Of a stretch of 64,000 nucleotides of DNA, positions 56,882 through 64,000 are shown piece by piece; position 1 is the first letter of the stretch, and each line of letters begins with the position of its first letter. The stretch comes from Variovorax sp. SG517 (GTDB lineage Bacteria; Pseudomonadota; Gammaproteobacteria; Burkholderiales; Burkholderiaceae_C), in the NCBI RefSeq assembly GCF_013376045.1, contig NZ_JABMJG010000004.1, positions 372,001 through 436,000 of the forward strand, written 5' to 3'. The notes under the pieces were generated by a model that was not told the origin of the DNA, ran no database searches, and saw only the letters and a program-made list of their open reading frames with translations. Both the position numbers and the translations under genes were made by a program.

Positions 56882-57615
56882 GCGGCAACGCGGTGCGCGC
56901 CATGATCCTGGCCGCCGGGCGCGGCGAGCGCATGCGGCCGCTGACCGACAGCACTCCCAAGCCCCTGCTGGAGGTCCGCGGCAAGCCCCTGATGCAATGG
57001 CCGATGGAGGCGCTGGCCGCCGGCGGCTTCACAGAACTGGTCGTCAACACCGACTGGCTCGGCTCGCAGATCTCTGACCGGTTCGGCGCAAGGCCTTTGC
57101 TGGATGGGCGCTCTGCGCTATCGATTTCATACTCCGACGAAGGCCGCGACTTCGGCGGCGCGCTGGAAACAGCCGGCGGCATCGTGCGCGCTCTGCCCCT
57201 GCTGGGCGATGTGTTCTGGGTCGCGGCCGGCGACGTGTTCGCGCCAGGATTCGCCTTCGCGCAAGCCTCGGTCGAGCGTTTCGTCGCCAGCGGCAGGCTC
57301 GCGCACCTCTGGCTGGTGCCCAACCCGGCGCACAACCCGAAAGGCGATTTCGGCCTCTCGCCGGAGGGCCTCGCGCTCAACACTGCCGCCGCGAAATACA
57401 CCTTTTCGACCATCGGCCTGTACCGCGCCGCGCTCTTCGCGCCGCCCTACTGCGACATCCCGAGCGGCAACCCGGCCGGCCGCAAAGCCCCGCTGGCGCC
57501 GATCCTGCGCGCCGCGATGGACAATGAACTCGTGAGCGCCGAGCTCTACACCGGCCCCTGGACCGACGTGGGAACCCCCGAACGGCTCGCCCAACTGAAC
57601 ACGCCAACAAGATGA
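56878..57615 (+). CDS. murU: N-acetylmuramate alpha-1-phosphate uridylyltransferase (MurU-type nucleotidyltransferase)
   Basis: 245 residues. Nucleotide-binding signature [25 protein letters not shown] (read as two pieces, residues 9-33), VAAGDVF for the metal Asp, and the late [11 protein letters not shown]. MurU makes UDP-MurNAc from recycled MurNAc-1-phosphate, bypassing MurA and giving fosfomycin tolerance. A mannose-1-phosphate guanylyltransferase-like role is the alternative. GTG 56878 overlaps the speD stop (GTGA); ATG 56902 is a fallback start. The stop overlaps the pepP start, so three genes are tightly coupled. Confidence 0.85.
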   Translation: MSGNAVRAMILAAGRGERMRPLTDSTPKPLLEVRGKPLMQWPMEALAAGGFTELVVNTDWLGSQISDRFGARPLLDGRSALSISYSDEGRDFGGALETAGGIVRALPLLGDVFWVAAGDVFAPGFAFAQASVERFVASGRLAHLWLVPNPAHNPKGDFGLSPEGLALNTAAAKYTFSTIGLYRAALFAPPYCDIPSGNPAGRKAPLAPILRAAMDNELVSAELYTGPWTDVGTPERLAQLNTPTR

Positions 57616-59012
57616 CCGCAGCAGACATCGCCACCACGATCTACGCCGAGCGCCGCGCGCGCCTCGCCTCGCAACTCGGCAAGGACGGCATCGCCATCAT
57701 CCCGACCGCGCCCGAGCGGCCGCGCAACCGCGATACCGACTTCCTGTATCGCCACGACAGCTACTTCTATTACCTGACCGGCTTCACCGAGCCCAACGCC
57801 TGGCTGGTGCTGGCGGGCGACGGCCGCGCGACACTCTTCTGCGCGCCCAAGGACATCGAGCGCGAGATCTGGGACGGCTATCGCCTGGGCCCCGACGCGG
57901 CGCCCGCGGCACTCGGCGTCGACGAGGCTTTCCCCGTCACCGAACTCGACGCGAAGCTGCCCAAGCTGCTGGAGAACCGCGCCACCGTGTGGTTTCCCTT
58001 CGCCATCCACAAGGGCCTGGAAAGCCGCGTCGACGGCTGGCTGCAGTCGGTGCGCGCGCGCGTGCGCTACGGCGCGCTGTGCCCCGACGAGCAGCGCGAC
58101 CTGTGCGGCCCGCTCGACGAGATGCGCCTGGTCAAGGACGCGCACGAACAGGACATCATGCGCCGCGCCGCGCAGATCAGCGCCCGTGCGCACGTGCGTG
58201 CGATGCAGCTGTCGGCCCGCATGCTGCGCGAGGGCAAGGATGCGTGCGAATACCACCTCGACGCCGAGCTGCTGCATGAATTCCGCCTGGGCGGCTCGCA
58301 GTACCCGGCCTACTACTCCATCGTCGCGGCCGGCGCCAATGCCTGCGTGCTGCACTACCGCGCCGACGCCGCGCCCGTGCGCACGGGCGAGCTGGTCCTG
58401 ATCGACGCGGGCTGCGAACTCGACGGCTACGCCAGCGACATCACCCGCACCTTCCCCGCCGACGGCAAGTTCACCGGCCCGCAGCGCGCGCTCTACGACC
58501 TGGTGCTGGCCAGCCAGGATGCGGCCGCCGCAGCCACCAAGGCCGGCAACCGCTTCAACGACCCGCACGACGCGGCGGTGCGGGTGCTCGCACAGGGCAT
58601 GCTCGACTTCGGCCTGCTCGACGCCAACAAGGTCGGCAGCGTCGACGACGTGATCGACAAGCGCGCCTACTTCCAGTTCTACATGCACCGCACCGGCCAC
58701 TGGCTCGGCATGGACGTGCACGACTGCGGCAGCTACGTCGAGCCCACGCAGGTCGGCGAGGTGAGCGAGCGCAAGGACCCGCTGTCGAACGAAGTCATCA
58801 AGAACCGGCCCAGCCGCATCCTGCACCCCGGCATGGTGCTCACGCTGGAGCCCGGCATCTACGTGCGCCCCGCCGAGGGCGTGCCCGAGCAGTTCCACAA
58901 CATCGGCATCCGCATCGAGGACGACGCCATCGTCACCGCCACCGGCTGCGAACTCATTTCGCGCGGCGTGCCGGTGAAGGCGGACGAGATCGAGGCGCTG
59001 ATGCGGGCCTGA
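57612..59012 (+). CDS. pepP: Xaa-Pro aminopeptidase
   Basis: 466 residues. An AMP_N domain (about 1-150, with RNRDTDFLYRHDSYFYYLTGF) precedes the M24 pita-bread domain. Its metal ligands are visible: Asp in IDAGCELDGYASDITRTF (two), His in HRTGHWLGMDVHD, and Glu in LTLEPGIY and IRIEDD. It removes N-terminal residues before proline in the cytoplasm. ATG 57612 overlaps the murU stop (ATGA). The end overlaps the convergent LysR gene by 59 bases. Confidence 0.95.
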   Translation: MTAADIATTIYAERRARLASQLGKDGIAIIPTAPERPRNRDTDFLYRHDSYFYYLTGFTEPNAWLVLAGDGRATLFCAPKDIEREIWDGYRLGPDAAPAALGVDEAFPVTELDAKLPKLLENRATVWFPFAIHKGLESRVDGWLQSVRARVRYGALCPDEQRDLCGPLDEMRLVKDAHEQDIMRRAAQISARAHVRAMQLSARMLREGKDACEYHLDAELLHEFRLGGSQYPAYYSIVAAGANACVLHYRADAAPVRTGELVLIDAGCELDGYASDITRTFPADGKFTGPQRALYDLVLASQDAAAAATKAGNRFNDPHDAAVRVLAQGMLDFGLLDANKVGSVDDVIDKRAYFQFYMHRTGHWLGMDVHDCGSYVEPTQVGEVSERKDPLSNEVIKNRPSRILHPGMVLTLEPGIYVRPAEGVPEQFHNIGIRIEDDAIVTATGCELISRGVPVKADEIEALMRA

Positions 59013-59937
59013 CCGCCTGCTGAGACACGGGCGGCGGCGCGTGCCGCGCCTGCAGGAAGTCGATGAACACCCGCAGCTTGCGCGGCATCTGCGCGCGGCT
59101 CGGGTAGTAGAGATAGAAGCCCGGAAAGGTCGGCCACCAGGGCTCCAGCAGCGGCACGAGGCGGCCGCTCGCGAAATCCTCCCGCACCGCTCCCTCGAAC
59201 GACGTTGCGATGCCTGCCCCCGAGCGCGCGGCCGCGAGCAGCAGGTCCGCGTCGTTGCTGACGAGCGGGCCTGCGAGCTCCACGTCGAGCACGCGCCCGT
59301 CCTGCGCGTACTCCCAGCGATAGAGGCCGCCGGTGGTGAGGCGATAGTTCAGGCAGCGGTGCTCGCGCAGGTCCTCGGGCGTGCGCGGCGGCTCGCGCCC
59401 CTTCAGGTAGCTGGGCGCCGCGTACGTCACCATGCGCAGCGGCCCGCCCACCGGCACGGCCACCACGTCCTGCGCGAGGCTTTCGCCCAGGCGGATGCCG
59501 GCGTCGAAGCCGCCTTCCACGAGGTCGACCATGCGGTTGTCGCAGACGAACTCGAGCGTGATGTCCGGATAGGCATCGGCGAAGGCGCCGAAGTGCGGGA
59601 AGAAGAGCAGCTCCGCCGCCACGCGCGAGACGTTCAGGCGCAGCAGTCCTGCTGGCTTGTCGCGCGCCTCGTCGATGCCTTCGACCGCCTGCGCGAGCGC
59701 GGCCAAGCCCTGTTGCGCACCCATGAGGAACTGCTGCCCCAGCTCCGTCACGCCGACGCGCCGCGTGGTGCGGTCCAGCAGGCGCACGCCGAGCTTCTGC
59801 TCCAGCGTGCGCACGGTCTGTGAAAGGGCCGATGGCGACACGCCCAGCTCTTCCGCGGCGCGCGTGAAGCTGGCGTGGTGCGCCACGCGGGCGAAAGCGG
59901 CGATGGCCGGGAGCAGGTCGGGCGACATGCCGGCCAT
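58954..59937 (-). CDS. LysR-family transcriptional regulator
   Basis: 327 residues from ATG 59937 (ATG 59928 is equally possible). Helix-turn-helix AAEELGVSPSALSQTVRTLE (about 25-44), RLLDRTTRRVGVTELG, and an effector domain. The C-terminus has a Pro/Arg-rich tail (SAPRSRPPSPARRAK) whose codons overlap the 3' end of pepP by 59 bases; such a long convergent overlap suggests a tail gained by read-through of an earlier stop. Divergent from the aldo/keto reductase gene with 140 bases between starts, the likely target. Confidence 0.9.
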   Translation of the reverse strand: MAGMSPDLLPAIAAFARVAHHASFTRAAEELGVSPSALSQTVRTLEQKLGVRLLDRTTRRVGVTELGQQFLMGAQQGLAALAQAVEGIDEARDKPAGLLRLNVSRVAAELLFFPHFGAFADAYPDITLEFVCDNRMVDLVEGGFDAGIRLGESLAQDVVAVPVGGPLRMVTYAAPSYLKGREPPRTPEDLREHRCLNYRLTTGGLYRWEYAQDGRVLDVELAGPLVSNDADLLLAAARSGAGIATSFEGAVREDFASGRLVPLLEPWWPTFPGFYLYYPSRAQMPRKLRVFIDFLQARHAPPPVSQQAVRPASAPRSRPPSPARRAK

Positions 59938-60077
59938 TATGAAGACCGGCTTCACAAAGCATTCGATCCGACCGGCTTTTTCCGAAGCAATCGCGCAAAT
60001 ACCTTCGAGGTCATGGCGATGCGGCTCTCGCGCCGCCGCCTTCACCTCGCAACGAAAGCACGAAAGGAATCTGCATC

Positions 60078-61145
60078 ATGAAGCTGGATGACTACATCAC
60101 CCTCGGCCGTTCGGGCCTGCGCGTCAGCCCCATGTCGCTGGGCACCATGACCTTCGGCCAGGAATGGGGCTGGGGCGCCGACGCGGGCGAGTCGCGCCGC
60201 ATGTTCGACCTCTACGTCGAGCGCGGCGGCAACTTTATCGACACCGCCAACTTCTATACCAACGGCCGTTCGGAGCGGCTGCTGGGGCAGTTCATCGCCG
60301 ACCGGCGCGAGTCGGTGGTGGTGGCCACGAAATACTCGCTGAACATGCAGCCGGGCAACCCGAACGCGGGCGGCAACCACCGCCGCAACATGATGCGCTC
60401 GGTGGAGGCCAGCCTGAAGCGGCTGGGCACCGACTACATCGACCTGCTGTACCTGCACATCTGGGACGGGCTCACGCCCTTCGAGGAAGTGATGCGCGCC
60501 TTCGACGACCTCGTGCGCTCGGGCAAGGTGCTCTACGCGGGCATCTCCGACACGCCGGCCTGGCAGATCGCGCGCATGCAGACGCTGGCCGAGCTGCGCG
60601 GCTGGGCGCCGCTGGTGGCGCTGCAGATCGAGTACAGCCTGATCGAGCGCACCGTGGAGCGCGAGCTGCTGCCGATGGCTCAGGAGCTAGGCCTGGGCGT
60701 GCTGGCGTGGTCGCCGCTGGGCAGCGGCGTGCTTTCGGGCAAGTACACGCGCGCCGATCTCGAGCATCGCAAGGAGCAGGGCTCGGGCGTGACGGGCTCG
60801 CGCAAGGACGTGGCCGTGGGCAATGGCGCGCTCAGCGCCCGCTCGCTGGAGATCGCCGAAGTGGTGGGGCAGGTCGCGAGGGAGCAGGGCCGCTCGAGCG
60901 CGCAGGTCGCGCTGGCGTGGCTGCTGCAGCGCCGCGCGCCGACGGTGATGCCGATCATCGGGGCGCGTACCTTCGCGCAGTTCGAGGACAACCTCGGCGC
61001 GCTCGACGTCCAGCTCGACGCCGAGGCGCTGCAGCGCCTCGAAGCGGCCAGCGCCGTGTCGATGGGCTTCCCGCACGACTTCATGGCGCTGCCGATGACG
61101 CAGGGCGTGCTCTCGGGCGGCAGCTCGGTGCGGCGGCCTGCATGA
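60078..61145 (+). CDS. Aldo/keto reductase
   Basis: 355 residues, a TIM-barrel NADPH-dependent oxidoreductase of the YajO/Tas-like group. Catalytic tetrad regions: Asp in NFIDTANFYTNG with Tyr, Lys in VVVATKYS, and His in LLYLHIWD. The NADP-phosphate contact is near the C-terminus (PIIGARTFAQFEDN). Probably reduces aldehydes. It is divergent from the LysR gene. Its stop overlaps the start of a truncated dehydrogenase gene (ATGA), so the two were once a pair. Confidence 0.92.
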   Translation: MKLDDYITLGRSGLRVSPMSLGTMTFGQEWGWGADAGESRRMFDLYVERGGNFIDTANFYTNGRSERLLGQFIADRRESVVVATKYSLNMQPGNPNAGGNHRRNMMRSVEASLKRLGTDYIDLLYLHIWDGLTPFEEVMRAFDDLVRSGKVLYAGISDTPAWQIARMQTLAELRGWAPLVALQIEYSLIERTVERELLPMAQELGLGVLAWSPLGSGVLSGKYTRADLEHRKEQGSGVTGSRKDVAVGNGALSARSLEIAEVVGQVAREQGRSSAQVALAWLLQRRAPTVMPIIGARTFAQFEDNLGALDVQLDAEALQRLEAASAVSMGFPHDFMALPMTQGVLSGGSSVRRPA

Positions 61146-61282
61146 AGCCGCGGAGGCTGAGGGTGGCGGTCATCGGCGCGGGCGGCACCATCGGCCGCGC
61201 GGTGGTGGGCGCGTTGCGCGAGCGGCACGAGGTGATCGCGCTGTCGCGAGGCTCTATGTATCGGCAGTGGAAGGCACGATGA
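61142..61282 (+). pseudogene. Truncated short-chain dehydrogenase (N-terminal remnant)
   Basis: 46 codons. The start is the first beta-alpha-beta unit of an SDR Rossmann fold (VAVIGAGGTIGRAVVGALRERHEVIALSRGS), after which the sequence loses similarity and stops within 8 codons. An intact family member would need about 200 residues. ATGA overlap with the aldo/keto reductase stop shows it was part of the operon. A deletion between this point and the DUF3325 gene end (28 bases on) is the simplest explanation. Confidence 0.7.
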
Positions 61283-61309
61283 GCGGACAGGCGCTGCGCA
61301 CCGCCTCCG

Positions 61310-61684
61310 TCACGGCGTGAGCGACGCGGTCGACGACGACAAGAGGCTCGCCAGCAGGCTGCACAGCGCGACGGCCGTCGCCGCGAACGCGATCCAGTGG
61401 AAGCGGCGCGGCGCATAGCTGAGCAGCGCCACCGTGGACAATGCCGCGGCCGTGAGCGTGCCCAGCCACAGCACCCAGCCGATCGCGCTGCCGGCCACCT
61501 GCAGGCTGGCGACAAGCGACAGGCACAGCAGCACGGCGCCGCCGAGTTGCAGCCAGCGCCGCCACCGCCCCGGCGTGCTGCCGCGGCCGTAGACGTCCTC
61601 GCTGTGGCGGTCCATCGCCAGGCTCAAGGCGCAAAAGCCCGCGAGCGATGCGGCGAACACGAGGGAGAGAAGGGACGAGTCCAT
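61310..61684 (-). CDS. DUF3325 family membrane protein
   Basis: 124 residues with about four predicted membrane helices (LLSLVFAASLAGFCALSLAM start; later WLQLGGAVLLCLSLVAS). DUF3325 proteins are encoded with PepSY and DUF3649 genes beside siderophore-uptake genes; their biochemical role is unknown. It is the last gene of a three-gene operon, 5 bases after the PepSY gene, under a Fur box at 63733. Confidence 0.85.
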   Translation of the reverse strand: MDSSLLSLVFAASLAGFCALSLAMDRHSEDVYGRGSTPGRWRRWLQLGGAVLLCLSLVASLQVAGSAIGWVLWLGTLTAAALSTVALLSYAPRRFHWIAFAATAVALCSLLASLLSSSTASLTP

Positions 61685-61689
61685 CGCCG

Positions 61690-63360
61690 TCACGAGCCCT
61701 GGCCCGACGCGGCGAGCGCCGGCGACGGCTGCTGTAGCTCCTGCTGTTGCGGCGAGGCCGACTGTTTCTTCTCCGCCTGCTGCCTCATGGCCATCGACTT
61801 GCGCCGCTTGCGCTCGACGATCCACACCGAGCCCGCGAGCCCCAGGCCCAGCGCGATCGCGACCAGGTCGAAGCCCGCCACCGCGCTCGGTCCGGCGCGC
61901 AGGCTGACGCTCAGCGGCGCGGGGCCGGTGAAGGCGTTGAGCACCGGCAGCAGTGCGAAGAGCAGCGCGCCCGCCGCGAGCTGCGCCTGCCACATGCGCA
62001 GCGTGGGCCGCAGCAGCCCGAGCACCGCGGCCGCACCCCAGACGATGAAGAACCAGCGGATCTCCGCGTCGCCGCGCTCGGCAATCCCGACCGGCAGCAG
62101 GCGATTGGCCCAGAAGAAGGCGGCCATCGCGACGGGCAGGCCGGCGATGGCGCCGAGGTTCAGTCCGTCGACGAGGCGCAGGCCGAAGCCGATGCGCCCG
62201 CCCTGGTTGAGCGTCTTCGCGAACTTCTGGCGCTCCTTCACGGCCCACAGCAGAAGCCCCGTCGCCACCATCAGGCAGCCCGCGATCCCCGAGAGGAAGA
62301 ACAGCGCGCGCAGCAGCGGATCGCCGAAGCGCGCGATGTGCAGGCCGTAGAGCACGCCGCGCGTCTCGGCCGCGGGCTTGGGCACGTCGCCGAAGGCGCC
62401 GATCAGCGCCCCCGTGGTGCCGTTGAAGAGCATCGACGGCTTGTCGTAGGACAGCTGCGGCCCTTCGGCACGGGTGAGCGAGACGATCGCGTTGGCGTCG
62501 TTGGGCTGGTGCACGGTGATGCGGCCCACGGCGGCGCCGTTCCAGTGCGCGGAAGCCTGCGCCATCATCGGCGCGATCGGTGCGAGCGGCGCCTTGTTGC
62601 CGGAGGCCTTGACCTGGTCGCGGCCGCCGCCGGGAAAGACCTCGGAGAAGAAGGCCTGCTCGCCGCCGCGATCCTTGTAGGCCACCTGCGGCGCCCAGGG
62701 CATGTACATGAACATCAGCGTGACCAGACCCGTGTACGTGATCATCAGGTGGTAGGGCAGCGCGAGCACCGCGGTCACGTTGTGCGCGTCGAGCCAGGAG
62801 CGCTGGCCCTTCTTCGGGCGGAAGGTGAAGAAGTCCTTGAAGATGCGCTTGTGCGTGACGATGCCGCTGAAGATCGCCACCAGCATGAACATCGCGCAGA
62901 AGCCGACGATCCAGCGCGCCCACAGCGCGGGCATGTAGTGCAGGTCGAAATGCAGGCGATAGAAGAACTCGCCGCCGCGCGTCACGCGGGCAGCGGTGAG
63001 CGCCTCGCCGGTGGCCGGGTCGAGCGAGACACGGTCGAAGCGGCGGCGCGACTTGTCGCCGGGTGCGGCCAGATACAGCACGTCGGTCGACGGCTGGCGT
63101 TCGGCCGGCAGGTTGATAAACCAGCGCGGGCTGCCGGCGCCGTGCTTCTGCAGATAGGCCACCGCGCCCTCGGCCGCCTGGACCTGCGGCACCTGTGCCC
63201 GCGCAGCCGGTGCATGCAGCTCGGGCTTCATCCAGAACGTGATCTCGTCCTTGAAGTACGAAGCCGTCCCGGCCGCGAACACCATGAACAGCACCCAGCC
63301 GACCAGAAGGCCCGACCAGGTGTGAAGCCATGCCATCGACTGGCGGAAGCCTTCCTTCAT
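61690..63360 (-). CDS. PepSY-associated transmembrane protein (putative ferric-siderophore reductase)
   Basis: 556 residues. Start MKEGFRQSMAWLHTWSGLLVGWVLF is the PepSY_TM signature (first helix at about 11-35). Several further helices carry His residues fit for haem (YRLHFDLHYMPALWARWIVG, WLDAHNVTAVLALPYHLMI, LYGLHIARFGDP). Relatives such as FoxB/FpvG-type proteins reduce iron from siderophores at the inner membrane. The C-terminal tail is Gln/Lys/Ser-rich. The ATG overlaps the DUF3649 stop by four bases (63357-63360). Confidence 0.88.
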   Translation of the reverse strand: MKEGFRQSMAWLHTWSGLLVGWVLFMVFAAGTASYFKDEITFWMKPELHAPAARAQVPQVQAAEGAVAYLQKHGAGSPRWFINLPAERQPSTDVLYLAAPGDKSRRRFDRVSLDPATGEALTAARVTRGGEFFYRLHFDLHYMPALWARWIVGFCAMFMLVAIFSGIVTHKRIFKDFFTFRPKKGQRSWLDAHNVTAVLALPYHLMITYTGLVTLMFMYMPWAPQVAYKDRGGEQAFFSEVFPGGGRDQVKASGNKAPLAPIAPMMAQASAHWNGAAVGRITVHQPNDANAIVSLTRAEGPQLSYDKPSMLFNGTTGALIGAFGDVPKPAAETRGVLYGLHIARFGDPLLRALFFLSGIAGCLMVATGLLLWAVKERQKFAKTLNQGGRIGFGLRLVDGLNLGAIAGLPVAMAAFFWANRLLPVGIAERGDAEIRWFFIVWGAAAVLGLLRPTLRMWQAQLAAGALLFALLPVLNAFTGPAPLSVSLRAGPSAVAGFDLVAIALGLGLAGSVWIVERKRRKSMAMRQQAEKKQSASPQQQELQQPSPALAASGQGS

Positions 63361-63665
63361 GCGGCCGCTCCGGTGGTGCGCGTGAGCAGCAGGAGGAGCG
63401 AACCCAGCACCGCCGCGGCCAAGGCAAGGCCGGACCACGCACGCAGTGCCGTGCGCGCGGCGAAAACCCACATCACCCCGAAAGCGAAGACGGCGAAGGA
63501 AGCGAGCAGGCCAGTCATCGTGGCCTCGCTGCGCGCCATGCCGAAGACGGCGGGCAGGCACAGCGCGAGCACGACGGAAGAAAGCGCCGCGACGCCGTAG
63601 CCGCCGGCGATGGCTGCCACGGCTCGCGAAGCCACGCCCAAGCGATGGCGGGCGCCGGCAGTCAC
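63357..63665 (-). CDS. DUF3649 family membrane protein
   Basis: 102 residues with about three predicted membrane helices (VAAIAGGYGVAALSSVVLALCLP; LLASFAVFAFGVMWVFAA; LALAAAVLGSLLLLL). It is the usual partner of the PepSY_TM iron-linked protein. The start is a GTG at 63665 without a clear ribosome site; the ATG at 63706 is in another frame. First gene of the Fur-box-controlled operon. Confidence 0.8.
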   Translation of the reverse strand: MTAGARHRLGVASRAVAAIAGGYGVAALSSVVLALCLPAVFGMARSEATMTGLLASFAVFAFGVMWVFAARTALRAWSGLALAAAVLGSLLLLLTRTTGAAA

Positions 63666-63732
63666 GACGCGCGCCGGACGGCGTGCGAGGTCGTACGGAA
63701 ATTCATGGAACAGGAGAGGAAAATCTCTGGAA

Positions 63733-63751
63733 GATGAGAATGATACTCATC
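63733..63751. promoter_or_regulatory. Fur box upstream of the DUF3649-PepSY-DUF3325 operon
   Basis: GATGAGAATGATACTCATC: 6-bp outer arms GATGAG/CTCATC around AATGATA. Against the 7-1-7 Fur model (TGATAAT-N-ATTATCA) 11 of 14 positions agree (63735-63749). It lies 68 bases before the DUF3649 start and predicts repression by iron-loaded Fur. Confidence 0.85.
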
Positions 63752-63783
63752 TGACGGGATTTCTCCTGCTCATCCTGCCTGCG

Positions 63784-63807
63784 ATCCGGGGCATTCAAGC
63801 CCCGGAT
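63784..63807 (-). terminator. Hairpin after the phytase-like gene
   Basis: A perfect 9-bp stem ATCCGGGGC / GCCCCGGAT (63784-63792 with 63799-63807) and 6-base loop, 7 bases beyond the stop of the minus-strand gene at 63815. No T tract on the exit side. Confidence 0.55.
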
Positions 63808-63814
63808 TCCTGAA

Positions 63815-64000
63815 TCACTTGGCCTGCAGCAGCGCCCCCGCCTCCAGCAGCACCGGTTCGTTGTCATCCGCCTTGTTCGGCTCGCGGCTGCTCGAGAAGG
63901 GCAGGTTGTTGTCGTTGCCGACCACGATGTGCGTGGCGTCGACCACGTCGACGTTCTCGATGGTGAAGAAGGGGAACTTCAGCACGCCGTCGTTCAGGGG
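63815..64000 (-). CDS. Esterase-like activity of phytase family protein, C-terminal part only
   Basis: 61 codons before the stop are present; the rest lies beyond the right edge. The visible end includes [22 protein letters not shown] and [19 protein letters not shown], which is the C-terminal signature of the phytase-like beta-propeller esterases (usually secreted, about 400 residues or more). Related proteins are induced under phosphate limitation. The upstream part, signal peptide and start are not in the window. Confidence 0.75.
   Translation of the reverse strand, partial: PLNDGVLKFPFFTIENVDVVDATHIVVGNDNNLPFSSSREPNKADDNEPVLLEAGALLQAK

Noticed and set aside
56347..56997. Extension of the transketolase frame upstream of 56346
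   Set aside because: It is antisense to speD and mur[15 protein letters not shown] is the usual transketolase beginning.
61254..61634. Alternative minus-strand frame over the SDR remnant and DUF3325 gene
   Set aside because: It is in another frame than the hydrophobic DUF3325 protein and contains only Arg/Ala-rich sequence.

Overview
The window is very GC-rich chromosomal DNA with almost no intergenic space. It carries four Bug-type solute receptors without their membrane partners, four LysR regulators, an infA copy next to dbpA, and many four-base ATGA/GTGA stop-start overlaps. Together these point to a metabolically versatile betaproteobacterium of the Comamonadaceae, most likely Variovorax or a close relative. 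I saw no rRNA, tRNA, insertion sequence, prophage or CRISPR array. Most genes were called by protein family from their visible motifs; no database search was possible.

Layout. 1-5.8 kb: end of a membrane-anchored SPOR-like gene, birA, a SET-domain methyltransferase with a histone-H1-like lysine tail, topoisomerase III carrying a C-terminal SWIB domain, and a Bug receptor. 5.8-13.3 kb: a tiny lipoprotein, TetR / thioesterase / AidB-like dehydrogenase, a class I amidotransferase, a TIM-barrel isomerase, and a 2,2-dialkylglycine-decarboxylase-like enzyme divergent from an AsnC/Lrp regulator. 13.3-22.3 kb: a MocR regulator with its divergent MFS pump, infA behind a long and apparently structured leader, dbpA, a MATE pump, two small proteins, and a LysR / EamA pair.

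22.3-28.9 kb is a hydroxyproline catabolic operon: GntR regulator, three-subunit D-hydroxyproline dehydrogenase, 4-hydroxyproline epimerase, an amino-acid-binding protein and a DHDPS-family deaminase. A palindrome lies between the -35 and -10 of its promoter. 29-37.9 kb: glycine-zipper protein, Crp-family regulator, acetoacetyl-CoA synthetase, a Bug receptor, a HipBA toxin-antitoxin pair, another Bug receptor and an M20 amidohydrolase.

38-48.5 kb: pirin / FMN reductase / DoxX operon with a divergent LysR, slyD, a CYTH-CHAD protein, a VOC protein behind two related palindromes, a second pirin, YciI, and a Bug / D-malate-or-tartrate dehydrogenase / LysR module. 48.5-53.2 kb: an M4 metalloprotease overlapping its emfourin inhibitor, an Nramp transporter, a monooxygenase-fold protein and a pair of lipoproteins. 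53.2-64 kb: tkt-gap (convergent terminator with the lipoproteins), speD-murU-pepP, LysR / aldo-keto reductase, an SDR remnant, an iron-linked DUF3649-PepSY-DUF3325 operon under a Fur box, and the end of a phytase-like esterase.

The observations I would follow first are the infA leader, where two adjacent long-range 11-bp helices enclose most of the RNA from the predicted 5' end; the protease-inhibitor pair; the SET protein with the H1-like tail; the HipBA promoter architecture; and the hydroxyproline operon with its predicted operator.
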